From positions 7,316,001-7,380,000 of the forward strand of contig NZ_JADOUF010000001.1 of NCBI RefSeq assembly GCF_015751905.1: 64,000 nt of DNA. The letters run 5' to 3'. This document shows positions 8,530 to 16,737 of this stretch, in pieces. Position numbers and translations under genes: made by a program. The stretch is from Longispora fulva (GTDB lineage: Bacteria; Actinomycetota; Actinomycetes; Mycobacteriales; Micromonosporaceae). The notes below the pieces were generated by a model. That model saw only the letters and a program-made list of their open reading frames with translations, searched no databases and was not told the DNA's origin. Position 1 is the first letter of the stretch. The number at the start of each line of letters is the position of its first letter.

Positions 8530-8720
8530 TCCCTCGTCTGCCTACACGGGCAGCACACCGCCTACCGGGTTAGCTGACGGGTTCGGACGGGAAGAAATGT
8601 GCGCCCTACCGCGCACTGCGCGGATTCACCCCGGCGGAGGGAGTCGCACCCTCCGCGATGGTTCCCCGGCTCACCGGTCACGATGACTCGGCGGCCCGTC
8701 CGGCGCTCCCCATCAATGGG
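8530..8720 (-). promoter_or_regulatory. c-di-AMP riboswitch (ydaO/yuaA class)
   Basis: On the leftward strand the region contains, in order, GCCGGGGAACC (about 8671-8661), GGGTGAATCC, and the conserved block CCCGTCCGAACCCGTCAGC followed by TAACCCGGTAGGCG (about 8591-8559). These are the hallmark conserved blocks of the ydaO class, which in actinobacteria commonly precedes NlpC/P60 and Rpf genes and switches off expression when c-di-AMP is high. Boundaries are approximate. Confidence 0.88.
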
Positions 8721-8794
8721 TGGCTGACTCCCGGACCGGACTGACGCTACCGGGGATCCGGGGCATCGCAACCCTGAGTGACGAGCCAGACGAG

Positions 8795-8831
8795 GACCCT
8801 ACCCCGATGAACCGCAGCTCAGGGCAGGGTC
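8795..8831 (-). terminator. Terminator-like hairpin after the alpha/beta hydrolase
   Basis: GACCCT at 8795-8800 pairs with AGGGTC at 8826-8831, with additional G/C pairs inside. It follows the leftward stop at 8846 and lies upstream of the riboswitch leader. Confidence 0.45.
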
Positions 8832-8845
8832 TAGGCTCCGCGCGA

Positions 8846-9790
8846 CTACCCTACGTGCGCGTTCAGCCACTCCTGCAGGGTGTCGAAGTAGAGCTGGCGG
8901 GCCTCCTCCGCCGACAGGGCCAGGTCGTGCAGGCCGTCAGGAACCTCGATGAAGGTGACGTCCGGGCCGAGCGCGCGGGCGAACTCCGCGATGTGCTCCA
9001 CGTCGAGGACAGCGTCCATCCGGGTGGCGTCGTCGCTCCACTCCGGACTCTTGTAGCTCGCGGTGGACGCCGTCACGAGTACCGGGATGTCGATGTTGAG
9101 GCCCTTGCGGAGCCGGCGCTGGGCGTGCGTGATCGCGACGAGCCAGCCGAGCCGGGTCGGGATGCCCTCCAGCGGCTTCCACGCGGTGTCGAACCGCCAG
9201 CTGCCCTTGCGGTCGATGTGCAGGCTGTCGCCGTAGACCGTGCTCAGGCCGGCCGGCACCACCCGCATCGGCTGCCGGCGGCCCACCGGGGCCAGCACGA
9301 CGGGCGCGACCCTGCGCAGGAACCAGTTCGCGTTGAGGTCGAAGAACGGGCTGTTCAGGGTGAGCGCCGTGATGATGCCGGTGCCCTGCAGCTTGTGCGC
9401 CCACAGCGAGGTGGTCAGGCCGCCGGTGGAGTGCGCGTTGACGACCAGGATGTCGTGGCCGTCCTCCTCGCGGATGATCCGGGCGGCCTCGTCGAGCTCC
9501 GTGAAGTACTCCGACACGCTGTCCACCATCGACGGTGTCTGGCCGGGGCGGAGACTGCGCCCGCTGCGCCTCAGGTCGAGCGCATAGAAGGTGTAGCCGA
9601 GGCTGACGAAGAAGTCGGCCAGGTGGGTCTGGAAGAAGTAGTCGTTGTACCCGTGGACGTACAGCACGGCACGGGTCGACTGTCCGGCCCTGCGGCGCAC
9701 GAGAGTCGCCACCAGCTCGCCGTGCTCGTCGTCCGGCAGCGGCAGCGTGCGCGCCTCGTAGGCGTCGCCGAGGATGTCCTTGACCCACAT
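8846..9790 (-). CDS. Alpha/beta hydrolase (serine aminopeptidase/monoacylglycerol-lipase type)
   Basis: 314 residues from ATG 9790. Nucleophile elbow NAHSTGGLTTSLWA (H-x-S-x-G with Ser near residue 125), oxyanion region VLYVHGYNDYFFQ, YALDLRRSGRS and a catalytic His near VPDGLHDLALS fit the Hydrolase_4 (S33-like) group. Lipase, esterase or peptidase cannot be distinguished. It starts seven bases after the stop of the leftward YdjM-like gene, so the two are probably one operon; upstream in-frame start candidates would overlap that gene. Confidence 0.85.
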   Translation of the reverse strand: MWVKDILGDAYEARTLPLPDDEHGELVATLVRRRAGQSTRAVLYVHGYNDYFFQTHLADFFVSLGYTFYALDLRRSGRSLRPGQTPSMVDSVSEYFTELDEAARIIREEDGHDILVVNAHSTGGLTTSLWAHKLQGTGIITALTLNSPFFDLNANWFLRRVAPVVLAPVGRRQPMRVVPAGLSTVYGDSLHIDRKGSWRFDTAWKPLEGIPTRLGWLVAITHAQRRLRKGLNIDIPVLVTASTASYKSPEWSDDATRMDAVLDVEHIAEFARALGPDVTFIEVPDGLHDLALSAEEARQLYFDTLQEWLNAHVG

Positions 9791-9797
9791 GGGCACA

Positions 9798-10601
9798 TCA
9801 TCGCAGGTGGTCGAGGATGTCGGGCACCGCCAGCAGAATTCCGGCCAGTCCGGCCACAATCACAAAAAACGGGCGGAGGAAGCCCCGTTCGAAGCCCCCG
9901 TTCACCTGAACGGCCATAAAATTCGGTACGCCTATCTCCCGCCACACCCGACCGGCCAGGGGCAGCGGCCACAGCACCGGACAGCCGGCCCGGGTGATCA
10001 TGTCGCCGAGGGTGTGGATGACGCCGCCGAACGCGATCGCGAGCCCGAGCAGCGGATAGCCCCGGTCGGCGGGCAGCCACAACCACGCGCCGTACGCCGC
10101 GCCGGCCGACAGCAGGGTCACCACGATCCAGCCGCGCTCCTTGGCCCAGTCGGCGAGCAGGCCCCGGATCGCGAGCCCCAGGGTGAAGAACAGCAGCCCG
10201 ATCACGAAGGGTTTGCCCCAGTGCCCGGCGAGGAACGCGACCAGGCCGCCGAGGGCCACGTTGAACACCCAGGTGTGGGTGAGGGTCCGGTGGCCGTTCT
10301 TCCGTTTCGGGTCGTGTTTGGCCCGGGTAACCGTGTAGACGGCGAGGGCGAACTTCTCCACGCACTCGGCGAGGAACAGGGAGGCGACCCCGAAGGTGCG
10401 GGCCACGGTCGCCCCGCCCTTGTTCGCGGTGACCCGGCCCGAGCAGTCCAGGTCGGGCAGCAGGGCGGCCCCGGCGCAGACCGCCGCCCCGACGACCAGC
10501 TCGGCGGGGCGCTGGTGCAGACCCATCCACTCCCCGAGTGCCCACGAGCCCGCCAACCACGCGGCGGCTCCGGACATTGCGTGCGTCGGCCCCATCACCA
10601 T
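9798..10601 (-). CDS. Membrane-bound metal-dependent hydrolase, YdjM/LexA-regulated family type
   Basis: About 267 residues from the ATG at 10601 (MVMGPTHAMSG). Conserved His/Asp positions GPTHAMSG, ALLPDLD, NGHRTLTHTW and GGVIHTLGDMITRAGC match the YdjM family of multi-spanning putative metallohydrolases, and several membrane segments are evident (FVIGLLFFTLGLAIRGLL). A longer form from 10646 adds an unlikely basic N-terminus. It precedes the alpha/beta hydrolase by seven bases. Confidence 0.8.
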   Translation of the reverse strand: MVMGPTHAMSGAAAWLAGSWALGEWMGLHQRPAELVVGAAVCAGAALLPDLDCSGRVTANKGGATVARTFGVASLFLAECVEKFALAVYTVTRAKHDPKRKNGHRTLTHTWVFNVALGGLVAFLAGHWGKPFVIGLLFFTLGLAIRGLLADWAKERGWIVVTLLSAGAAYGAWLWLPADRGYPLLGLAIAFGGVIHTLGDMITRAGCPVLWPLPLAGRVWREIGVPNFMAVQVNGGFERGFLRPFFVIVAGLAGILLAVPDILDHLR

Positions 10602-10688
10602 GCCGCCGAGGGTCCCGGTTCGTGCCCGGGTGGGCGACCGCGACACGCGGCCGTGACCAGATTGTTGCCGGGGCCACGTTTGGAGCCG

Positions 10689-11366
10689 TCAGGCCGGGGT
10701 AACGAGCCTCGTCTGGTGGGTGCTCACGGCCGCGAAACCGTAGCGGTGCGCGGGATCCAGCCAGTCCAGCACGTGCCAGGGATCGAACCGAGCCCTTTCG
10801 GGGGTACCGGCCGGCACGTGCGCCGGCAGCCCCGACAGGTCGGTGTCCCGCAGCCGCCCCAGGCTCGCCGCGCCCACCTTGATCAGGGCCTCCTTGCGCA
10901 CCCACTGCCGGATGAACGCCGCGCGTGGGTCTCCAGCGTTCCTGACCGCCTCGAGTTCCCCGTCCGACAGCACCTTGGCCATCAGGCCGTCGTCGAGCTG
11001 CCGGCCGATCGCCTCCACGTCCACGCCCACCGGGGCCCACCCGGCGGCCGCCGCGACCGCGCCCCGGGTGTGCGACAGGCTCACGTGCACCTCGGGCCGG
11101 TCCTGCACGTACGGGCGGCCGTGGTCGGTGGCCCCGCAGCCCGCGCAGCGCTGCCGGAGCACCACGTCGCCGGCCGGCACGTCGAGCAGCGCCGCCACGC
11201 ACCGGCGGACCAGGACGTGCGCGGCCACGTAGTCGGCCCGGTCGACCTCGCGCCGGTACGCGCCGGCCCGGGCGAGCTCCGCGTCGGTCAGCAGCTCCCC
11301 GCCGCCGTGGGCGAGGACGCCGGCCGTGTCGTCGACCATGGCCAGGGTCGGTGGGGGCGTCGTCAC
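10689..11366 (-). CDS. 4'-phosphopantetheinyl transferase (Sfp type)
   Basis: 225 residues. Transfers phosphopantetheine from CoA to carrier-protein serines in fatty acid, polyketide or peptide assembly. The magnesium and CoA signatures are VGVDVEAIG (residues ~114-122) and WVRKEALIKVG (~154-164), with VSLSHTRGAVAAA upstream, exactly the Sfp arrangement. A Cys/His segment QRCAGCGATDHGRP is common in actinobacterial members. No synthase lies in the window, so it is probably a general activator. Confidence 0.88.
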   Translation of the reverse strand: MTTPPPTLAMVDDTAGVLAHGGGELLTDAELARAGAYRREVDRADYVAAHVLVRRCVAALLDVPAGDVVLRQRCAGCGATDHGRPYVQDRPEVHVSLSHTRGAVAAAAGWAPVGVDVEAIGRQLDDGLMAKVLSDGELEAVRNAGDPRAAFIRQWVRKEALIKVGAASLGRLRDTDLSGLPAHVPAGTPERARFDPWHVLDWLDPAHRYGFAAVSTHQTRLVTPA

Positions 11367-11402
11367 GCCGTGAAGGGTAGCCGCGGGTCGCCGGTACCCT
11401 GA

Positions 11403-11418
11403 ATAACAAGTCCGTTAT
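11403..11418. promoter_or_regulatory. Inverted repeat upstream of the permease operon
   Basis: ATAAC-aagtcc-GTTAT (11403-11418) is a perfect 5-bp inverted repeat in an AT-rich patch between the divergent phosphopantetheinyl transferase and permease genes. It is placed where a metal-responsive operator or the promoter would be; it is not a clear match to a Zur box. Confidence 0.3.
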
Positions 11419-11443
11419 AGGGGTTTAGAGGCTTCTCGGGTGG

Positions 11444-12469
11444 TTGTTCGACGAGTACCTTCACTCTGTGCAGACAGAGACCGCGCCCCGGGCCGCCGCG
11501 CCGCCGCGCGCGAAGAAGCGCTGGTCGGTGCGTTCCGTGGAGGTCCTGGCCGTCCTCCTCGTCGCGGCCATCGCGGCCCGGGGGCTGCTCGCGGGGGCGA
11601 TGGGCACGCCGCGGTTGCAGAGTTGGTCGACGGTGTTCATCTCGATCGTGATTCAGGCGATGCCGTTTGTGGCGTTGGGGACGTTGTTGTCGGCGGCGAT
11701 TGCGGTGTTCGTGCCGCCGGCGTTTTTCACGAGGGCTTTGCCGAAGAACAAGATGTTGGCCGTGCCGGCCGCTGGTATCGCTGGCGGCATCCTGCCGGGT
11801 TGTGAGTGTGCGTCGGTGCCGGTGGCCGGCGCGCTCGTCCGCCGAGGCGTCACCCCGGGGGCGGCGTTGGCGTTCCTGTTGTCCGCGCCGGCGATCAATC
11901 CGGTGGTGATGGTGTCGACGTATGTGGCCTTCCCTGGTCAACCGTCGATGGTGTTCGCCCGGTTCGGCGCGAGCCTGGGGGCTGCGGTGTTGATGGGCTG
12001 GTTGTGGCTGCGGGTCGGCCGCGATGACTGGCTGCGCCAGCCGAAACACCACGATCACGCCGGTAAGGGCAAGGTGATGGCGTTCGTGGCGGCGGCGCGG
12101 CACGACATGACCCAGGCTGGCGGGTACCTGGCGATCGGCGCGTTCGCCGCGGCGACGCTGAACGTGACCGTGCCGCCGTCGTGGCTGCGGGCTGTCGCGG
12201 ACAATCCGGTGCTGGCTGTGCTCGCGCTGGCCGTGTTGGCTGTGGTGTTGTCGATCTGTTCGGAGGCTGACGCGTTCGTGGCGGCGTCGTTGACCCAGTT
12301 CTCGCTCACGGCGCGGTTGGTGTTCCTGGTCGTGGGCCCGATGGTCGATCTGAAACTGTTCGCCATGCAGGTCGGGGCGTTCGGCCGGCGGTTCGCGCTG
12401 CGGTTCGCACCCACCACCTTCGTCATCGCCGTACTCGTCGCCGTCGGAACAGGAGCGCTGCTGTGGTGA
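11444..12469 (+). CDS. Permease, DUF318/ArsP_1 family (putative metal-related permease)
   Basis: 341 residues, about eight membrane segments. GGILPGCECASVPVAGALVRRGVTPG contains the family's conserved Cys pair, matched by CSEADAFVAASL in the second half, as in DUF318/PF03773 permeases. The loop PKHHDHAGKGK is His-rich. It overlaps the TIGR03943 gene downstream, its standard partner. TTG 11444 is the longest start; GTG 11468 is possible and neither has a well-spaced Shine-Dalgarno. Confidence 0.8.
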   Translation: MFDEYLHSVQTETAPRAAAPPRAKKRWSVRSVEVLAVLLVAAIAARGLLAGAMGTPRLQSWSTVFISIVIQAMPFVALGTLLSAAIAVFVPPAFFTRALPKNKMLAVPAAGIAGGILPGCECASVPVAGALVRRGVTPGAALAFLLSAPAINPVVMVSTYVAFPGQPSMVFARFGASLGAAVLMGWLWLRVGRDDWLRQPKHHDHAGKGKVMAFVAAARHDMTQAGGYLAIGAFAAATLNVTVPPSWLRAVADNPVLAVLALAVLAVVLSICSEADAFVAASLTQFSLTARLVFLVVGPMVDLKLFAMQVGAFGRRFALRFAPTTFVIAVLVAVGTGALLW

Positions 12470-13209
12470 GACAGGCCACCCGGTCGGTGATCTTGCTGCT
12501 GGTCGGCGGCGCGATCCTCAAGACCACGGTCAGCGGGAACTACGTCCGCTACGTCAAGGAGGGCATGTGGCCGCTGCTGTACCTGGCCGGCGGCGCGATG
12601 GTCGCCATCGCCGTCCTCGGGATCGCCGGCCTGTTCCGCAAGACCGCCCACCAGGGCCATGACCACGAGGGCCATGACCACGACGGGCACGAGCACGAGC
12701 ACGGCGGCCGGTTTGACGCCGCGTGGCTGCTCATGGTCCCGATGCTCGCCGTGCTGCTGCTCGCCCCGCCCGCCCTCGGCGGATTCTCCGCCAACCGGAC
12801 CGGCTCCGCCCTGGGCACCGCCCCCGCCAACGCCGACTACCCGCCACTACCCGCCGGCGACCCGGTCCGCCTATCCGTCCTGGACTACGCCAGCCGCTCC
12901 GTGTTCGACGGAGGCCGCACCCTCAGCGACCGGACCGTGAAACTCTCCGGGTTCGTGATGACCGGCCCCGACAACCGGATGTACCTGGCCAGGATGCGGA
13001 TCACCTGCTGCGCCGCCGACGCCCGCCCCGTCAAGATCGGGCTCAGTGGGGCTCTGCCTGACGGGCTGGCCCCGGACAGCTGGATCGAGGTCGTCGGCAG
13101 GTACGACCCGCGGACCGACGTGGACGAGGTGAGCGCGGAGAAGGTCCCGTACCTCACCGTGGCCACGGCCACCCCGATCCCGGCCCCGAAGAAGGCCTAC
13201 GAGTCCTGA
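12463..13209 (+). CDS. TIGR03943-family permease partner with His-rich loop
   Basis: 248 residues. Three or four N-terminal membrane segments are interrupted near residue 65 by a metal-binding run, HQGHDHEGHDHDGHEHEHGG, then a periplasmic domain containing MRITCCAADARPVKIGL. This is the TIGR03943 partner (compare B. subtilis YcgQ/YcgR) always found beside DUF318 permeases. AGGAG lies before GTG 12463/12466, overlapping the permease stop, so translation is coupled. The His loop suggests zinc or another transition metal; transport itself is inference. Confidence 0.8.
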   Translation: MVRQATRSVILLLVGGAILKTTVSGNYVRYVKEGMWPLLYLAGGAMVAIAVLGIAGLFRKTAHQGHDHEGHDHDGHEHEHGGRFDAAWLLMVPMLAVLLLAPPALGGFSANRTGSALGTAPANADYPPLPAGDPVRLSVLDYASRSVFDGGRTLSDRTVKLSGFVMTGPDNRMYLARMRITCCAADARPVKIGLSGALPDGLAPDSWIEVVGRYDPRTDVDEVSAEKVPYLTVATATPIPAPKKAYES

Positions 13210-13217
13210 CAGGTCGG

Positions 13218-13242
13218 CCCGGGACCGGCGTGTGGTCCCGGG
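13218..13242. terminator. Convergent terminator
   Basis: CCCGGGACC at 13218-13226 pairs perfectly with GGTCCCGGG at 13234-13242. It lies between convergent genes. Confidence 0.65.
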
Positions 13243-13257
13243 GCGGCGACGTACCCG

Positions 13258-13557
13258 TCAAGCGGTCCGGCTGTTCGGGGCGCGGAACGGGTCGTGCTCG
13301 GTGAGCAGCTTGTCGAGGCGCGCCTGGTCCACCCGACTGACCACCTCGGTCGTCTCCTGCTTGTCCCGGACGCACTTGGCCAGCGTGAAAGACGCCGTGA
13401 CCACGTAGAGCAGCCCGAGGGCGAGGAACGACCGGATCCACGGACCCACCGGCAGCAGGGCCACGGCGATGGCCATCGCGGCGAGCGATACCCCGAACGA
13501 GATGATCGACTGGACGTAGAACGCTGCGGTGTTCTTGGCCTGCAAGGGGGTGTTCAT
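13258..13557 (-). CDS. YiaA/YiaB-family two-helix inner-membrane protein
   Basis: 99 residues. AAFYVQSIISFGVSLAAMAIA and FLALGLLYVVTASFTLAKCVRDKQE reproduce the YiaA/B two-helix domain (two TM helices, then the conserved TLAK-VRD motif). The acidic C-tail is soluble. Function of the family is unknown. Confidence 0.8.
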   Translation of the reverse strand: MNTPLQAKNTAAFYVQSIISFGVSLAAMAIAVALLPVGPWIRSFLALGLLYVVTASFTLAKCVRDKQETTEVVSRVDQARLDKLLTEHDPFRAPNSRTA

Positions 13558-13605
13558 TGCATTAGTCTCGGGTGTTCTGGCAGGTCAGGGCATGAGTACA
13601 GGTAC

Positions 13606-14568
13606 TCAACCCGCGTTGATGAGTTCCTCGGCCGGCTGGCGCATCGCCGGGGTGCCCGGCCGGGGCGTGACCCGCTCGGAGACCCGCAGGTACGGCAGGT
13701 TGGTCAGCGGCTGGCCCTGGTAGAAACGGATCATCATGTCGGCGACCTCGGCACTGCGCTCGAGGAAGCTCAGGTGGTCGGCGTCAGCCACCGTCGTGAA
13801 CCAGGCGTCCGTGCAGGTGGTCGCGACGACCCGACATCTCTCCGGGGTGGTGAACGGGTCGTGCTCCCCGGTGGACACCAGAGTCGGGACCCCCGGCGGG
13901 ATGCTGGTGTCCATCGACTCGTGCAGCAGCAGCCGGCTCGTGTTGGCCCAGCACTTCTCCACCTCGTCGTCCGTGATCGACGCGAACCGGCTCTGCAACA
14001 GCCGGTTGATCGCCGCGTGCCGACGCACCTTCACGTCCGGGTCCTGGGACATCATCAGGGCGACCGACTCGGCGGCGAACTGCGCCATCTGCCCCGCCTG
14101 CACGAGTTCGAGCATGTGCCCGAGGCGGACCCGGAGGTCGTCCGGGAGGCAGCTCATCGCCCCCAGCAGGATCAGCCGGTGCAGCCGGTGCGGGTGGAAC
14201 TGCGCGAACCGGTAGACGATGGAGGTGCCGTAGGACCCGCCGAAGAGGTTCACCCGGTCGAGGCCCAGCTCGTCGAGTACCCGCAGCAGGGTCGCGGTGA
14301 GGAAACTCCCGTCGTAGGAGTCGGGCAGCGTGTCGGAGTCGCCCCAGCCGGGCAGGTCCACGGTCACCACGTCGGCGACCGGGAGGATCGCGCTGGCGAG
14401 TGGACCCCAGGTCTCCTTGCGCTGGAACGCGCCGCCGACCAGGACCACGGGCGCGAGCTGCGGGGTCGGTGACGCGGCGATCTGGGAGGTGAACCGGAAG
14501 CCCCCCCAGTGGTGCTCGACGACGCTGATCTGTTTCGCGGGAACCCCGGGGGCGAGGTTGGTGGACAT
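13606..14568 (-). CDS. Alpha/beta-fold hydrolase
   Basis: 320 residues from ATG 14568 (MSTNLAPG); a start at 14616 adds 16 residues but has no ribosome-binding site. VVLVGGAFQRKETWGPLA precedes the oxyanion region, VVTVDLPGWGDSD is the next strand, the nucleophile is Ser in LFGGSYGTSIVYRFA, and catalytic Asp/His candidates are STGEHDPFTT and VADADHLSFLE. Substrate unknown. A monocistronic leftward gene. Confidence 0.83.
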   Translation of the reverse strand: MSTNLAPGVPAKQISVVEHHWGGFRFTSQIAASPTPQLAPVVLVGGAFQRKETWGPLASAILPVADVVTVDLPGWGDSDTLPDSYDGSFLTATLLRVLDELGLDRVNLFGGSYGTSIVYRFAQFHPHRLHRLILLGAMSCLPDDLRVRLGHMLELVQAGQMAQFAAESVALMMSQDPDVKVRRHAAINRLLQSRFASITDDEVEKCWANTSRLLLHESMDTSIPPGVPTLVSTGEHDPFTTPERCRVVATTCTDAWFTTVADADHLSFLERSAEVADMMIRFYQGQPLTNLPYLRVSERVTPRPGTPAMRQPAEELINAG

Positions 14569-14616
14569 GAGCAGCTCTGCTTTCCGCCCCGCCACTGTGT
14601 CGGCGGTGGAGGGCAT

Positions 14617-14959
14617 GACGAAGCAGACGGCTGGGGGGACCGCAGCCGTCGCGGAGAGTTCGTGAACGCCGAGACCCTACCCGACGAGTGTGTCGAAACT
14701 CGACATATGCGGGAATACTAGCGTGTCTTGGGTGATGTGCGCATCTTGGGACGTTGAGGGGTCACGCGGGGGCGGTGGGGAGCCCCGGTCGGGCTCGGCG
14801 ATCTGGTCGCGGACCGCGGCGGCCGCCTGGATCCGGGGCGGGCGGGCAGGATACGCGCGGAACCACGCGATCGACGGCCTTGACCGTCAACCGGACACCC
14901 GCGACATGGTGGTCGGAAAGATGGCACACCGGGTCGAAGGCTTCCCTGAACGAGAGGGT
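14617..14959. other. Intergenic region without a gene
   Basis: No convincing coding frame on either strand. The one notable element is TGTCGA-aac-TCGACA at 14691-14705, a perfect 6-bp inverted repeat about 125 bases upstream of the leftward hydrolase, beside AT-richer DNA (ATATGCGGGAATACTAGC) that may hold a promoter or operator. The rest is GC-rich and featureless. Confidence 0.4.
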
Positions 14960-15031
14960 GCGCCTGGTAGGGATCGAACCTACGACCAACCGCTTAGAAG
15001 GCGGATGCTCTATCCACTGAGCTACAGGCGC
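14960..15031 (-). tRNA. tRNA-Arg (anticodon TCT)
   Basis: The leftward strand folds into a cloverleaf: acceptor GCGCCTG/CAGGCGC, D-arm GCTC...GAGC, anticodon loop CTTCTAA with anticodon TCT, T-arm GTAGG-TTCGATC-CCTAC. CCA is not encoded. It is intact and no partial copy is seen at the prophage's right end, so it is not the integration site. Confidence 0.95.
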
Positions 15032-15122
15032 GTCGAACAGAGGTTACCGCCTGGGAGGGAGGGTCAGAAACCGGTCTGCTCGGTTGATTGCTGAAGGGCG
15101 AAACGCCGGATAGGTTCGCCGT

Positions 15123-15632
15123 GTGCAGGTGACCCACACCACATTTCTGCCCCTCCTGCGGCGAGCGAAGGATCCTGGCGACGTCGTCGCGGACGACTTC
15201 GGCGCGGGGCTCGTCGTCGCGTACACCTTTGGGCCGCCCTATGGTGAACGTGCTGTGACCTGGGAAGATGTTGATCAATTAGGGCTGACGCACTGTCGGT
15301 TGCGCACCGAGGCGGCCGACAATCTCGCCCGCAGACTCGACCGGCTCCGGGTGCACGGCTCCTCGCCGGCCTTCATGCTCTCCTTCGATGGCCTCGAGTC
15401 CAGCCTGCTCGCCGCCGACCACGGAATCTGGGACCGGCTCGCCGAGTCGGTGACCGGGGAGCTGACCGTCGGGGTGCCCGCCCGGGATGTGGTGGTCGTG
15501 ACGGGCACGGGCTCGCCGTCCGGGCTGGACAAGGCGCGGCGTACCGTCGACCGGGTGTTCTTCGCCGGCGACGAGAACCTGCTCAGTCCAGACCTGCTCG
15601 TCCGCCGGCCCGGAGGCTGGGAGCCGCTCTAG
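15123..15632 (+). CDS. DUF1444 (YtpQ)-like protein
   Basis: 169 residues. The order of short motifs - LVVAYTFGPPYGERAVTWED, AADNLARRL, MLSFDGLESSLLAADHGIWD, VGVPARDVVVVTGTGS - follows the DUF1444 family (YtpQ of Bacillus), whose function is unknown. GTG 15123 is the only plausible start. It is abutted without a gap by the ADP-ribosylglycohydrolase gene, so the two are an operon. Confidence 0.65.
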   Translation: MQVTHTTFLPLLRRAKDPGDVVADDFGAGLVVAYTFGPPYGERAVTWEDVDQLGLTHCRLRTEAADNLARRLDRLRVHGSSPAFMLSFDGLESSLLAADHGIWDRLAESVTGELTVGVPARDVVVVTGTGSPSGLDKARRTVDRVFFAGDENLLSPDLLVRRPGGWEPL

Positions 15633-16628
15633 GTGAATGATCTCGTGACCGCCGCCCGGGCGACCCTGCTGGGCGGCGCGCTCGGCGACGCGCTGGGCGA
15701 GCCGGTGGAGTTCCTGTCCCGGGCCGCGATGCCCGCCGACCTGCGCCCCGGGCCGCACATCTCCGACGACACCCAGATGACGCTGTTCACGGCGGAGGGG
15801 CTGATCAGGGCCCGGCTGGGCGGCCTTCCCCGGACAGGGGAGCTGTTCGCCGCGTACCGGCGCTGGCTGCTGACCCAGGATCGCGAGTTCTTCGACGCCG
15901 CCGACGGCTGGCTGCTCGGCCAGCGGGACCTGTGGGCCCAGCGCGCGCCCGGGCTGACCTGCCTGTCCGCGCTCCGGCGTGCCGAGCCGGGCACGGTCGA
16001 GGAGCCCCGGAACAACAGTAAGGGCTGCGGCGGGGTGATGCGCGCCGCGCCGGCCGGGTTCCTCGCCGACCCCGAGACCGCCTACCAGGTCGGATGCGAC
16101 TCGGCGGCTCTCACCCACGGCCACCCGTCCGGGTGGGTCGCGGCCGGGGCGCTGGCCATGGCCGTGCATCTCACCGCCGTCGCGGGCCTGTCGCTCGGGG
16201 CCGCGTTGCCCCTGGTCACAGAACGGGTCGCGGCGACACCCGGGGGTGAGGAGGTGCTCGCGGCCCTGCTGTCGGCCATCCGGGCCGCTGAGGACACACC
16301 CGCTGATTTCCGGGTACTCGCGGGGCTCGGTGAAGGCTGGGTCGCCGAGGAGACCCTGGCCATCGCCGTGTACTCGGCCCTGTCGCACCCCGCCGACGCC
16401 CGCGCGGCGCTCCTGCTCGCCGTGGCCCACGACGGGGACTCGGACTCGACCGGGGCGGTCGCCGGCAACCTGCTGGGGGCCTCCGGCGCGGCCCTCCCGG
16501 CGGACTGGCTCGCCGGGCTCGAACTCGCCGACGTGATCGGCCGGGTCGCCGAGGACCTGGTGGCGGCGCTGCACGGCTCGCCGCAGGGCCTGATCGTGCG
16601 CTATCCGAGTTATCCACAGGCCGGGTAG
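15633..16628 (+). CDS. ADP-ribosylglycohydrolase family protein; 3' end lies in the prophage attachment site
   Basis: 331 residues. The DraG/ARH-type signatures are LLGGALGDALGEPVE, ISDDTQMTLF (dinuclear-metal Asp residues) and DGDSDSTGAVAGNLLGA (C-terminal metal ligands). Removes ADP-ribose from proteins or small molecules; target unknown. The last codons read SYPQAG-stop: SYPQ and the first two bases of the Ala codon lie in the 14-bp attL core, and the rest of that codon, Gly and the stop come from phage DNA. In the uninfected chromosome the frame would continue about 47 codons, to a TGA overlapping the ssb ATG. Confidence 0.88.
   Translation: MNDLVTAARATLLGGALGDALGEPVEFLSRAAMPADLRPGPHISDDTQMTLFTAEGLIRARLGGLPRTGELFAAYRRWLLTQDREFFDAADGWLLGQRDLWAQRAPGLTCLSALRRAEPGTVEEPRNNSKGCGGVMRAAPAGFLADPETAYQVGCDSAALTHGHPSGWVAAGALAMAVHLTAVAGLSLGAALPLVTERVAATPGGEEVLAALLSAIRAAEDTPADFRVLAGLGEGWVAEETLAIAVYSALSHPADARAALLLAVAHDGDSDSTGAVAGNLLGASGAALPADWLAGLELADVIGRVAEDLVAALHGSPQGLIVRYPSYPQAG
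16608..16621. repeat. attL core candidate, contains DnaA box
   Basis: AGTTATCCACAGGC is identical to 56979-56992. The core includes TTATCCACA (16610-16618), the perfect DnaA box; a second perfect box lies at 16629-16637 on the phage side. It overlaps the 3' end of the ADP-ribosylglycohydrolase gene and lies 130 bases from the integrase start. Confidence 0.65.
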
Positions 16629-16649
16629 TTATCCACACAACCACGCACT

Positions 16650-16692
16650 ACTAGATCTAGTGATGATCTAGAGCATCTGTACTAGATGTAGT
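16650..16692. promoter_or_regulatory. Paired 12-bp sites upstream of integrase
   Basis: ACTAGATCTAGT (16650-16661, a perfect palindrome) and ACTAGATGTAGT (16681-16692, one change) lie 31 bp apart, three helical turns, with a third partial copy GATCTAG between. The position between the att core and int fits integrase arm-type sites or operators controlling int. Confidence 0.5.
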
Positions 16693-16737
16693 GTGAGGTG
16701 GGTGGTTATCCAACTGAATAGGGAAGCGGGGGCCAGG

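Noticed and set aside
14960-15031. tRNA-Arg as the phage attachment site
   Set aside because: Two host genes separate it from the integrase and no copy of its 3' end appears at the right end of the prophage; the 14-bp DnaA-box repeat fits better.
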